Below are positions 31,451-42,470 of a stretch of 64,000 nt of DNA, piece by piece. Positions within the stretch are counted from its first letter, which is position 1. The number at the start of each line of letters is the position of its first letter. Origin of the DNA: Okapia johnstoni (taxonomy: Eukaryota; Chordata; Mammalia; Artiodactyla; Giraffidae); contig CM044310.1 in NCBI GenBank assembly GCA_024291935.2, forward strand, positions 81,714,713 to 81,778,712, read 5' to 3'. The notes beneath the pieces are model-generated. The model was given only the letters and a program-made list of their open reading frames with translations, made no database searches and was not told the origin of the DNA. Made by a program: the position numbers and the translations under genes.

Positions 31451-31639
31451 CCTACGCTAGAAAGAGTCCATACAGAGTTGGGGCCAAAACCCATGGCTGT
31501 CCATCTCGAAGGCTGCTGGCTGCTCGTGTGTCCACCTGAGACACAGAGGACCCTATCCAGAATCCTAGCAACTGGGGACTAGAAAGCAGCAACCCACCCC
31601 ACCCTTCAGAAGGCAGGTACACAGTATGCAGGGCAATTG

Positions 31640-31719
31640 ACCTGGGGAAGGAACAAGCAGGCTGGCTTGTGGTCAGACACTAGATTCAAATCCCAGTCCT
31701 GCCTCGAACTAGCTGTATG
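31640..31719 (+). mobile_element. MIR SINE, left part (split)
   Basis: 'GGTCAGACACTAGATTCAAATCCCAGTCCTGCC' then 'CTAGCTGTATG', where a Bov-tA interrupts it. Confidence 0.87.
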
Positions 31720-31945
31720 CATATGTGCACACCAAGTCGTTTCAGTGCTATCTGACTCTTTGCGACGCTATGAACTGTAGCCCACCAGGCTCTTCTGTCC
31801 CTGGGATTTTCCAGGCCAGAATACTGCAGTGGGTTGCCATCTCCTCCTCCAAGGGATCTTCCTGACCCAGGGATCAAACCCACATCTCTTATGTCTTCTG
31901 CATTGGCAGGTGGATTCTTTACCATTAGTGCCACATGGGAAGCCC
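31720..31945 (-). mobile_element. Bov-tA SINE inserted into MIR
   Basis: Full-length antisense copy: 'CCAAGTCGTTTCAGTGCTATCTGACTC', 'CTGACCCAGGGATCAAACCC', 'TTTACCATTAGTGCCACATGGGAAGCCC'. The flanks CTAGCTGTATG (31709-31719) and CTAGTTGTATG (31946-31956) are an 11-bp target duplication with one mismatch. Confidence 0.95.
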
Positions 31946-32085
31946 CTAGTTGTATGACCATGAGTAAACTGTTTAATCTCTTCGCTTCAGTTCTCCCATC
32001 TCAAAAACAGAGGCAAAAATGGTACCTAAGTCACAGGTTATCGGGAAGATTCCATGGGATGATGGTTGTCATCCACTGGAATAAA
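31946..32085 (+). mobile_element. MIR SINE, right part (split)
   Basis: Resumes with 'TAGTTGTATGACCATGAGTAAACTGTTTAATCTCTTCGCTTCAG' and continues to 'CGGGAAGATTCCATGGGATGATGG'. It joins the left part at the Bov-tA duplication. Confidence 0.87.
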
Positions 32086-33067
32086 TGTTCAAGCACCCAG
32101 GTGGGTTTGGTGCCAAGACTGAAACAACTCTTGGAATTAACAAGTCCAGCCGGGCATGGCCCTGCCCCTGTTTTATCCTCTACCCTTGATCTTTCCCCCT
32201 CCCCGCAGAGCCTCACAGGACAGCTTCTCTTTTAACCTTTAGAAACAGCTTGCCCAGGAGGGCACATCCATGTCACCAAGCAAAGGCCGAGAACTGCTAA
32301 CCAAGAGCCCTCTTTCCCAGATTTGCATCCTGAGAGGAGAAACTCAGCATCTGAGACAATGAAATGCAGAGACGATCCAGATGGGGATCTGGGTTGTTTG
32401 ACTTAGCCAGTTACGGCTGGGGTGGGGTTTTCAAATATGCAACTTTGTAAATATGAATTAAGACCTTGAGTCAGACAAAACTGATATTACTCACTAGGCC
32501 GATTGCAGCCAGACAGCCTCCAAAACACAGGCGGATAACGCTAGAATGATCAGAAGAAGGCAGCAGTTTTCATGGCTACACCCAAAAATCAGTTTCCTTC
32601 ACATTTCATTGTTTACTCACTTTAAAATGGAATATAGGTATTGCTTCTATTAAGAGGTTGCTGCCAGTGTGTAAGGTCGCCATGGTACCATTTCATAGGA
32701 CACTTTCAACAAGATCTGCATGGGTCCCTAGACCTTGTCAACCACAAGCTCCAAGACATGAATGCAAGGTTCCCAGTTCTCCCTTTGCCCTCAACATACT
32801 CCGAGTATCAGGGTAAAAGGCCTCACGTTTGGGTGACTCAGTGTTCTTTGGTTGGGAAGTGTGACCTCCCAAGTTACTGAACTGGAGGGTGTCCCCAAGA
32901 TGCCCAATCCCTCCCTCCCTAAGATCTGACTTCCGCCTTCATGGGAAGGAGAAGGAGAAAATATCTGCCCTTCTGGAGCTCTTGGGAGGATTCAAGGTTC
33001 TGTTTCTGGGGACGATAAGCCTGCAGAGGTGGGAAGAGGGGGAGAGCAGACCGAGACCCTGGCTAGG

Positions 33068-33230
33068 GAGTTTCAAAGTGGCAAACGTCATTACGGGCAA
33101 ACAGATGCATCATACACCAGCACCCCCAGAACCACACCCCTCCTAGCATGGAGCCCATGGGCCAACTCACTTAGTGACATGGGCATGAACGCACTTTCTG
33201 TAAACTGCTGGCCCACATTTTTTTGAAGGT
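33068..33230. repeat. 163-bp tandem duplication, copy 1
   Basis: Aligned gap-free with 33231-33393; by eye about 18 mismatches in 163 (about 89% identity). Not a family I recognise. The unit contains GGCAAACGTCATTAC and ACCAGCACCCCCAGAACC near its start. Confidence 0.95.
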
Positions 33231-33393
33231 GAGTTTCAAAGTGGCAAACGTCATTACTGGCAAACAGCCGCATCACACACCAGCACCCCCAGAACCACAC
33301 CCCTCCCAGTGAGGAGCCCACAGGCCAACTCGCCCAGTGACACGGGCACGAATGCACTTTCTGAAAACTGCTGGCCCACATCTTTTTGAAGGT
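33231..33393. repeat. 163-bp tandem duplication, copy 2
   Basis: Starts at the next base after copy 1 and has the same length. The 163-bp period is not a multiple of 3, so no single reading frame uses both copies alike. Confidence 0.95.
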
Positions 33394-35106
33394 ATAAATA
33401 CACTGTCTTCTATAGATTCTTGATGAGAAGAAGTAACGCCCAACTCCACCACCACCATCATGCGGCCCTGCACTGCCCGACACTGAACGTGAGAAGCTTC
33501 TCCTCCCCTCCAGCTGGCCTTTTCTGCCCAGGCAGGTCTCTTCAACAAGATAACTGGCAGGGGCAACAGGCACAGAGGAAGGAAGGCCTGCCCTACAGCT
33601 GGAGCCAGGCACTTGCTTGGGGAGTGGGGAGAGGAGGCCGAGCCATCCCCAAAGCGGAATTCCACTAGAGAAGCACAATGAACACCGAGGCGTGAGCATC
33701 ACAGAGAAAATTTGATCAGCACAACATCCAGTACAGACAACACCCAGAGGGGCTGCCCAGCCGGTGAGGGGAGCTTGGTGCTTTCTGGGGACTTCCACAG
33801 ACTCCAGACTCTAACTTTTTAATTTATAAGATACTTGGCATGACTGAGGCCAAAACACATACCCCCAGCCTTGCCCAGTCTAGAGGGAAACACAGGGAGA
33901 CCCACTTCTGTGAGTGATGGGCATCTGCAAGCACGGGGTGGGCACGTAAGACCAGTGTGTACACAAAGGGAGTGGAGGAAGGGGGACAAGTGTGTAAACA
34001 TGGAGAAGGGGCATAGAGTAAGTGTGAACACACAGCAGGGGAACACATGACAAAGTATGCATGCAAGGAGCGGAGGTACAGGGCTTATGCTCACGTGGAA
34101 GAGGGCACAGAGAATGTTCACCGTGGTTCCTGGAGTGTGTTAAGAAAGATTCTGAGGCTGTCTCAGGGCTTCTGAGGAATCAACATTTCCGTGTTCTGTC
34201 TCCACTCCGGGGTCACAAGTTGCGGATGGCTGACTGCCCCGTGGGTGTATACACCTGTTAGCCCCACCAGACTCTGTCTCCCCAGCTCAGCAGCAGGTTC
34301 ATAAGTGACCACAGCCCCCCTACTCTGGCAGCACCCGTAGCCTGCCCTCTGTGCACCTTGATGACCATCAATGAGATGCCAGTGAGACCCAAAGCCTGTG
34401 TGTTGGGCCTCTGGACTTCAGGAACCCAGCAGCAGGCGTAGGTGGTGCTAAGTGGGCACTTGTTCCTGGCCTGGGAGGAGGGTCCTCTCCCCAGGACTCC
34501 CCATTTCCTTGAAGATGCAGAGGAGCTGGAGTTGGGGAAGAGGAGAGAAAGGGGAGGCAAGGGGCTGTGGTGAGGGGCTGGAAACAACCTGGCAGTTGAA
34601 CCTGGGCAGGGCTGTGAGATTGCTCAAAATCAGGCAGGATCTGGGCTGACAGACAAGGTGCAGGTAAGAGGCAAGAACGTTCAAGTATTGAGAACTGAGG
34701 CAGACAGTGTCGGGAGGTGAACGAGAGTGACAAACAGAGCAGGCATTGATCTGAGGCCCAGGGAGGCCTCCAGCAGAGCCAGCAGAGCCCAGAAGGCCCC
34801 CTTCCCTCCCTCATATCCACACCAGGCCAGCTGCTCAGACTGTCTTTGAGCATCTGAGAAGGCCCTGTCCCTGGATGTAACTTTCTGGATATGTACACAG
34901 CTGGACTTTTCTGGGGAAAGAATCCATAGTTTTCATTACAAAGATCTAGAACAACCGCCCCTCCCCCACCAAAAAAAAAAAAGATTTTATTTGAGGAGGC
35001 TTCTCAGCTGGCCTCACCCCTGGCTGGTGTTCCCAGGGTCTTAAGGGACCTCTCCGTGCTTTCTGGCTTTGGCCCCAGGGCCATCTTACCCTTAGGGAAG
35101 GGTGGG

Positions 35107-35146
35107 CCCACCCTGGCCTAACAAGACCCACCCTGGCCTAACAAGG
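35107..35146. repeat. 20-bp tandem duplication
   Basis: CCCACCCTGGCCTAACAAGA followed at once by the same 20-mer with a final G. One mismatch. Confidence 0.92.
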
Positions 35147-35681
35147 ACTCCCTAGAGGCATCCCTGCCCAGCAGAGGTGGTGAGCCCAGCAAGGAGCACA
35201 TGGCGGCCTCGGCTCATCCTTGGGGAGACCCTCTCGCCCACACCAGGCCAGGGCCCAGGCAAGTAAAGGACACACTGATAGCCCAGACTCTCCTTATCAA
35301 GCATAAAATGGAGCATCACTCCTGACTTGATAGTAAACAAACTCAACAAACAAAAAAGTAGAAAGCAAGAAAGACTGTTTATGGATGGACAAGCTGTGCA
35401 CTGCACAAGGGGCCCAGCAGAGGTGGTGAGACAGGGTTGAAATTTAGCCCACAGTCTCTCCACTAAGCAGTGTGTCCTGGTGCAGAGCTATGAATGCCCA
35501 GAGGAGGCGGGACCCCTTGCTTTTACACAAAGGCATAGCTGGCCTTCTTTCTAATTCACACAGATATGCTGTAGAGCATAGCCCATGACCAGCTCTGGCA
35601 TGAGGCTTGGGGCCAAATGACCATGGTTGGGGGCAAGCAAATCCAACCAGTAGGCCCACACTCTCCAGGTTCCTCTCCAGT

Positions 35682-35722
35682 GGGGATGGGGACGGGGAGG
35701 GGCTGGGGATGGGGGTGGGGGC
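35682..35722 (+). other. G-quadruplex-prone G-rich tract
   Basis: At least seven runs of four or five G separated by 1-2 nt (AT, AC, A, CT, AT, T) over 41 bp. Intronic; no gene boundary nearby. Confidence 0.75.
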
Positions 35723-36073
35723 GTCACAGAATGGAATAGTATAGGCTCCTTGCAGCCAAAGCTAAAGCCACCTGAGCCCCCAATGCCAGCCCCCTCACAA
35801 AGCTCAGACCCTCAGAGGAGCCCAGATCTCATGAAAGGGTCACATCACAAGCCCATTTATTTAACTTCATGATTCCCTGGCCACTTGCTGAAAAGAGAAG
35901 AAACAAACACTTCAAATGGTGCCATTGTCCTCCATGAGTACTCACACAGAGCTGGGGTGCAAGCAGGGCTGAGACTCTATGACCCTCCCATTAGTCTGTC
36001 CACACCCCAGCCACCTGAGCACCTCACCACCAGGAGGACAGGTCTAGGACTTAAAGCAATCTATTTCTGCTCT

Positions 36074-36811
36074 AATGGCAGAAAGGGAAGAGGAACTAAA
36101 GAGGTTCTTGATGAAGGTGAAAGAGGAGAATGAAAAAGCTGGCTTAAAACTCAACATTCAAAAAACTAAGATCATTGCATCCAGTCCCATCACTTCATGG
36201 CAAATAGATGGGAAAAAAAGTAGAAATCGAGGCAGATTTTATTTTGGGGGGTTCCAAAATCACTAGACAGTGAAATTAAGACACTTGCTCCTTGGAAGAA
36301 AAGCTATGACCATCCTAGACAGCTTATTAATAAGCAGAGGTATCACTTTGCTGACAAAGGTCCATATAATCAAAGCTATGATTTTTCCAGTGGCCATGTA
36401 TGGATGTGAGACCTGGACCATAAAGAAGTCTGAGTGCCAAACAATTGATGCTTTGAAACTGTATTATTGGAGAAGACTCTTGAGAGTCCCTTGGACAGCA
36501 AGGAGAGCAAACCAGTCAATCAGAGAAAATCAACCCTGAATATTCATTGGAGGGACTGATGCTGAAGCTTCAATACTTTGGCCACCTGCTGCGAAAAGCC
36601 AACTCATGGGAAAAGACCCTTATGCTGGGAAAGATGGAGGACAGGAGGAGAAAGGGGTAACAGAGGATGAGATGGCTGGATGGCATCACCAGCTCAGTGG
36701 ACAGAAGTTTGTGCAAACTCTGGGAGATGGTGAAGGATAGGGAAGCCTGGCATGATGCAGTCCACGGGGTCGCAAAGAGTCGGACACAACTGAGTGACTG
36801 AACAACAACAA
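36074..36811 (+). mobile_element. BovB LINE, end of ORF2 and 3' end
   Basis: Largest BovB piece here (about 740 bp). Broken frames give reverse-transcriptase C-terminal motifs: KLNIQKTKIIASS in 36075-36266, then GRKAMTILDSLLISRGI, MYGCETWT and LLRVPWTARR in 36270-36539. The 3' end follows: 'AATCAACCCTGAATATTC', 'TGGGAAAGATGGAGGACAGG', 'GGGGTCGCAAAGAGTCGGAC' and ACAACAACA. A frameshift near 36265 and stops make it inactive. BovB is an RTE-clade element thought to have entered ruminants by horizontal transfer. Confidence 0.95.
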
Positions 36812-36825
36812 AGCAAAGAAATAGA

Positions 36826-36904
36826 TTGGGTTGGCCAAAAAGCTGATTCATGCTTCCGGTACAATCTTATGGGAAAACCCAAAAGAACCTTTTGGCCAAT
36901 CCAA
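36826..36904. mobile_element. Mariner-type miniature element (MITE)
   Basis: Terminal inverted repeats TTGGGTTGGCCAAAAAG and its near reverse complement at the right end (CCTTTTGGCCAATCCAA) enclose a 79-bp element with no coding capacity. The right flank TA fits the Tc1/mariner TA target; the left flank is altered (TAGA). The termini match ruminant mariner elements as I recall them. Confidence 0.85.
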
Positions 36905-37124
36905 TACAAACCTGGGGGAATCTAAAGCCGCTCCACTTGGCCCCGCCCAGCCCTACTTTGGATCCTGCCTGTGGGCCCAGGGCTTCAGGCTTCTTGCCCA
37001 AGCTCCCAGGGTCATCCTGATAACCAGCTACATAACCACCACTGTCCACCTCCTCAAGACCCTCTCCCTAACTACTCTGGCCCTGGCCTTCAGTGAGCCT
37101 CATCATGCAGCAGCAGTTTGGCAA

Positions 37125-37200
37125 AGAAAGATGCCTTGGGATCAAATCCCCATCTGGCACGGACTGATGTGTGACGCCGGTAAATGAAGGAACCTCTGTG
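37125..37200 (+). mobile_element. MIR SINE fragment
   Basis: 'GATGCCTTGGGATCAAATCCCCATCTGGCAC' and 'GATGTGTGACGCCGGTAAATG' follow the MIR core, decayed. Confidence 0.5.
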
Positions 37201-37389
37201 CACAACCTACCTCCGAGGTACCATAAAATAAGAAGGTATTTAGAAAGCACATGGTCCTGAGCCCAATATCAAGGTGCCCGGCAAAGAAAAATGATCCTAT
37301 AGCATAATGTGCTGTTTCCAGCTGTACTCTCAGTCCCATTAGGGAGAACCTCCTAACTCTCCTCTTCCTCCCGTCCGCCAGCTCATTTG

Positions 37390-37540
37390 ACACATGAGGA
37401 AATGTATTAGTGACACTAGGAACAACAGTGATTTATGCTCTTCATGCACATTTTCATGTTTAGGTTTAATCTTCCCAATGGCCGGACAAAGGGTGACGGT
37501 GTCCATCTCAGAGGGGAAACCAGGACCCAAATGATTTTTC
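37390..37540 (-). mobile_element. MIR SINE
   Basis: 'GTTTAGGTTTAATCTTCCCAATGGCC', then 'CATCTCAGAGGGGAAACCAGGACCCAAATGATTTT' in antisense MIR order. Confidence 0.55.
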
Positions 37541-37839
37541 TAAAAACTGACCTAAATTATACAAGCAATGGAAGTAGAGGTCAGATTTGCAGCCAAATCT
37601 CACGTGGACCCAAAGCTCACACACTACCGCTAACCCACCTGCCTCTCAGCCTGTGCTAAATACACAGTAATTGACGGCCTGAGCTTCCTAGGCCTTCTGT
37701 GCCCTCTCAGAAAAGCCATAGCTGATGGAGAAGGTTGGGGTTGAAATGACTCCTCTTTTGGAACCCTCCAGACACCAGCCTGCAAAGCCAGTGTTGAGTG
37801 TGCCAGTCTAGGGCAGACTCCCCTGCTCCCCAGGGCCTG

Positions 37840-37980
37840 GATTCTGCCTCTCAGTCTTGGTTCCCCATTCCTAAGGCAGGGGTAATAAAATTCCATTTGT
37901 TTGGAAGACAAAGTGCAATAACACACGTGAAGAGCTTAGTCCGGTGCCTGGCATACAGCGAGAACACTGAAAAGGACTAT
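37840..37980 (+). mobile_element. MIR SINE, 3' half
   Basis: 'CTCAGTCTTGGTTCCCCATTCC', 'GGGGTAATAAAATTCC', 'GTGAAGAGCTTAGTCCGGTGCCTGGCATACAGCGAGAAC'. Confidence 0.7.
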
Positions 37981-39352
37981 CATGTCTGTGCCCCCAGCAA
38001 ATCCATTTGGGGGGGGCGGGGGTAGGTTTCCTGTAAATTCCCTTTGGGGTCCCGCCTGCTGGGCCTTAACACTTGGAGGGCCCCAGGCCTCCCAGGATGC
38101 CCTCATGTTTAGCCCCGCCTCTCCCTGAGGTTAGTGTCCCTGTTCGTGTATATATATTTCATTTCATACAGTCTCCCCTGCACAGTCTCGTTAGCCAGAA
38201 ACACACAGCATATAAATGTGAATTTATGATGGGGTCTGGCTCCCACATCCTGCTTCAGTGGCAAGCCTGGCTTCTCACCCACCAGCTGTCCAGCTCTGAT
38301 GGAAGGTGACAAAGCCAAGAGCACACTCTGCCATGCACGGAGGGGCCGTGACAACATCCCACACAAAGGGGTGCCTAGAAGCGGCCTGTTGAGTGCTAGA
38401 GACATGAAGGTGGGCACCAAGGCCCCCGGGTCAGGGAACATCAGCCTGGGGTCCCTGCCCCCCCAGACAGCACCGGCCCAGATCTAGTCACTGTTTAGCG
38501 GGGGAAAAAAGAGAGGGTAGACCAGAATTCCACTCTCTTGCCTTGTTTCCTCTTTCATTTACAGAGAAGCACCGTAAAGTAAGAAACTAAGTTTTTTATG
38601 ATCCCTTAACAACTTCTTCTCTGTGCTAACATACTATAAATAAACATCAGCACCTTGTTATACACGTGGTTTATCTTAGACACAAGCAAAGAGGAAACTG
38701 AGTCTGCTATTGAAAACTGGTGTGTGTGTGCATGTGGGTATGCGTGTGTGCGTTGTGTTTTCATTTCATTTTCAACACACAGACCATCTCTTTCTTCACA
38801 GCAAAAGCCCCAAGCCTTCCCCAGGAATGAACGGCAATGACCATTTCCAAACATGCTGTAACTCCATAGGGATGTCCCGGGGGTAGGGGCAATCATAACT
38901 CTTTACAGTTTAAGGAGCCAATACTTTTCATAAGTCTGATTTGGGAGTGGGATATTTCATTGGCACAGATGTGGACCCCCAGCTTAGCCCCACTGCCCAC
39001 CCACCATGGTTATAACGCACATGGAGGCCTCCAGGAGGTCCTGAGCACCTCCATCTGGCAGCTGGTCTCCCCAAGACAGGCCTCACATCATCCAAACCTG
39101 CCCAAGATTCCCGAGAGGATGAGCATCTTGGGATAGGGTGGGAGTTTCTCCAGCTCCCTGAGGTCCCCAGGACTGGCAGGGCCTCCCCAGACCTCCCCCA
39201 GGAGCTTGGCCGGTTCACACTCTTGCACCAAGTGTGATAGACGCTGTTCTCCACATCAACTTCCTCCTTTTATTTAAATACCTTATCTTCTTACCTCCTT
39301 CTAAGCAGTGTTACTCACGAAATCACACATTCTGGTGCAGTAGTAACAAATT

Positions 39353-39370
39353 TTCTAATAGCTATTAGAA
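39353..39370. repeat. Perfect 18-bp palindrome
   Basis: TTCTAATAGCTATTAGAA is identical to its reverse complement, inside AT-rich non-repeat sequence. Its half-site CTAATAG resembles homeodomain cores. Confidence 0.9.
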
Positions 39371-39680
39371 TAAACACATAAAGTAACATTTTCCTAACAG
39401 TAGAATAAATATGTACAGAATGAAGGAAAAAAAAAAAAACCTCATTCCCCTATCAACCACCTGTATCACCACAGGACTCAGGGATGTGGAAGGTCACATC
39501 TGGGGAAAACAGGTATGGGTGATGCTAGGTGACCTCTGATAAAGCAATGAATGGGGAGGGGGCATACCTCTTCACATCCTCCCACCCCAAAACTGCATCA
39601 CAGTTGTCCTATCCGGGATCTCCAGAAATCCACCCAGCCCATTTAAGTTCATTTAAGGGTAGTGCTGAGCAGAGGAAGGC

Positions 39681-39886
39681 CGTTGTTTAGTTGCTAAGTT
39701 GTGTCCAACTCTTTGCGACACCATGGACTGTAGCCCACCAGGCTCCTCCATCCATGGGATTCTCTGGGCAAGAACACTGGAGTGGCTTGCGATTCCCTTC
39801 TCCATGGGATCTTCCCAACTCAGGGATCAAACCTGTGTCTCCTGCATTGGCAGGCAGATTCTTTACCACTGAGCGACCAGGGAAGC
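39681..39886 (-). mobile_element. Bov-tA SINE, antisense
   Basis: 'GTTGTGTCCAACTCTTTGCGACACC', 'GGATCTTCCCAACTCAGGGATC', 'TTTACCACTGAGCGACCAGGGAAGCC'. Flanks AGAGGAAGG and AGAGGATGG may be the target duplication. Confidence 0.93.
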
Positions 39887-41606
39887 CAGAGGATGGAAGG
39901 AGACATGCCAACTACAAACTCCACCCACAGCGTGGAGCTCGTGGGCCCACCAGTGCCTTGAGTGGGAGATGGAAAATCTGGGCAAGTCAGTAGCTTCCCA
40001 AGTGTGCCCAGTCACCTCCCTGCATGAGGCAGGGCCCGAGCACAGGGACCTCACCAGCCTGGCACCGCTGCCCAGTGCAAGCACCTGGTTGAGCCAGGGG
40101 GCAACCAGCCTCCGGAAGTCACAGCAGGGAGCCCCACCAAAGGCAAGGCCCCAGAAAGGGCCAGGGGGACAGCAAGGGATGTAGCTGAAGGCAGGCGGCC
40201 TGCAGCCCTCAGGCCCTGAGGCTGGTAAAGAGCTCTGGAAGGAGGCGTGGCGCTGGGGAGCGGATACACTGAGCCCTTCCTACCCCCAACCACATCTGTC
40301 TCATCCCACAGTCCTGAGCGGCCCAAAGCCTGCCAGATGTGGGCCGCCCGTGGGGACCAAGTTCATTTTCCCCGCGTCCTGTGATAATACTTGGCTGTGT
40401 TTATTTAACTTTTTGCTTTAGATGGAGCGGAGATGGGCCAGGAAAATCAGTTTGGCTCCCTTGGATCAAAACATCACAGCCCACACATCATGCGAGGACA
40501 CCCACACAGAGACGCTCCCCCTGCCCCATCCGAAAAAACACATCTGGGCCGCTGCTGGCAGGGGCTGGCCCCGGGCTCTCGGAAGGCTGCTCAGTGCAGA
40601 GCACGGAGGCTGAGCTGCTACACACACCCGGCTTGGCCAGCCAGGGCCGGGCGCCCCGCAGCATCCAGTGTCGCCCTCTCAACCAGGCCCAAAGGCTCAG
40701 AGAGCTTTCAGGTGACACGCGGTGCAGCTCACGGGTAGGGGAAACAAATTTCACAGCCAGGCCCCTCCCTGCCCCCAGGCCCCAAGGAAGGTGAGAGAAG
40801 GATGGACGGCAGGAAGAAAAGAACGTCCCAGAGGAAGGCTCACAAGGGCCCAGGTCCCTGGCCTGCACCTGCACGTACAGACATGGCTGCAGGAGACCTT
40901 CCTACATGCCTTGGCTCCTGGGGGACCTCGGGGAGGGTTCACACATCCGTGCCCCCTGCTCTTGCGGACCGCTTTCAGGGCCACTACCAAGGCTCATGGC
41001 CCCTGAAGCAGTTCCCAAGGCTGGCAGTAAGGTCCAGGAGCCTGGAGCAGGAGTGGCCATCGGGGGCCCAACACAGGGCAAACACGGGAGCGCCCCCACT
41101 GCCCATCAGGCAGGCTCAGCCATGCAGCTGGCAGGACCGGGGCCTTCCCTCAGGCCTCCTCTCACATTCGCCCCCAGCCGACAGCCCACTCCCCCTTCTC
41201 TTTCACCTTCAGCTCCTTCCCTTGCTGAGAAGGGGCACCCACATAGCCAAGCCGTGCCTGGGCCCCACCTCCTGCAAACAGCACTCCTCGCCCCCTAGAG
41301 ATGAGCACCCTGAAGACCCGTCCACCCATCATGGGAAGAGGCCCATGGACACCCCGGGCATCCAGGGCCATGTGGGCAGGGGGGTCCTGGGGACCTGAAG
41401 ACTGGTCTGGAAGCCGGGGCACGACCCCTTGCTCACAGGCTCCTCTCCCCACTGTGGATGGCCACTGAGGGATTCTGTAACACGGAGCTCAGCCCGGAAC
41501 CCTGGTCTTGCCCTGTCACACTCGGCTCTCTGGTCTGGGTGCCTCCAACTCCTCTCTTATTCACACTTCTGCAAGGAAGCTCATTGCTGTATCTCCCTGT
41601 AGGGAA

Positions 41607-41835
41607 ACTCCAAGAGCTGAGAGCACAGGCTTTGTAATCGGGCAGACCTGTGCTCCAAGGCCTGGTTCCAACATTAACGAGCCGGGCGAGACCAGGCAGT
41701 GGTTTACTGCCATCCTTGGGTTTCTCTAGGTCAAATGGGGTGACACGAATATCAAGCCCTGGGAGCTACTGTGAGGCAAGGAGATGATGTGGGAGGATGC
41801 AGAGCACAGCATCAGTAAAAGCCCGTAAATGGTGC
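41607..41835 (+). mobile_element. MIR SINE
   Basis: 'GAGAGCACAGGCTTTGTAATCGGGCAGACC', 'TTGGGTTTCTCTAGGTCAAATGGGGTGAC', 'GCAGAGCACAGCATCAGTAAAAGCC' follow MIR order. Confidence 0.75.
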
Positions 41836-42354
41836 CCACCCAGGGGCAGTAGTAGTGGCTGTCTTAGCTCAAGAGGCCAGCCAAGGTCCCTCCAAAAACA
41901 TTCACATGGAGCTTTATCGCATTCGACACACATTCTCAGCCAGAAGGAATCGCATTTGCTTCTTGAGGGTGTTGGGTCAGGATGGGCAACACCGTGTGTC
42001 ACGTGTCACAGAAGAGAAGGGTGAGGTCAAAGGGATGAAGAGCCTGCAGGTCACACTTTGGTGTCCCCCCGCCCAGTCCAGACTCCAAAGCTGGGCTCTT
42101 TTCATGGTCCTGCCAGATCACCCTTGCTGTTAGCATGGCCTACTGTGCTAGTCACAGGCACTCTAGTTTAGGGGTGTGTAGGGGACAGAGGCAGCACCCC
42201 AAGAAGCTAACGCAATCGGTACTTCCTTACTGGAACAAAGAACTGGGCAGCAGTCATTTCACTATAAGGCATAAAAGCGCCGACAAGCACACTGAAGACC
42301 TGGGACAGACAGAGAGCAGACTGTCATCGGGGGCGCCCCAGGTGCCAGGCAGGA

Positions 42355-42470
42355 GGCTAAGCCTCACAGCGCCTTTATCCCAATCACCATGAGAAAACTG
42401 AGGCTTGAGAATCGTAAATGACTTGTTCACGGTCACACAGCTGCAGACTGGGACAGCCAGTCACCCAGCT
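42355..42470 (-). mobile_element. MIR SINE
   Basis: Antisense core 'GAGAAAACTGAGGCTTGAGAATCG', 'AAATGACTTGTTCACGGTCACACAGCTGCAGA'. Confidence 0.8.

Noticed and set aside
33091..33798. Minus-strand open frame of 235 codons
   Set aside because: It runs through both copies of the 163-bp duplication in two different frames (period not a multiple of 3), has no recognised domain, and lies in intronic sequence. It is a chance frame.
36075..36539. Reverse-transcriptase-like open frames as host genes
   Set aside because: They are two frames of one decayed BovB ORF2 end separated by a frameshift, so they are annotated as part of the mobile element.
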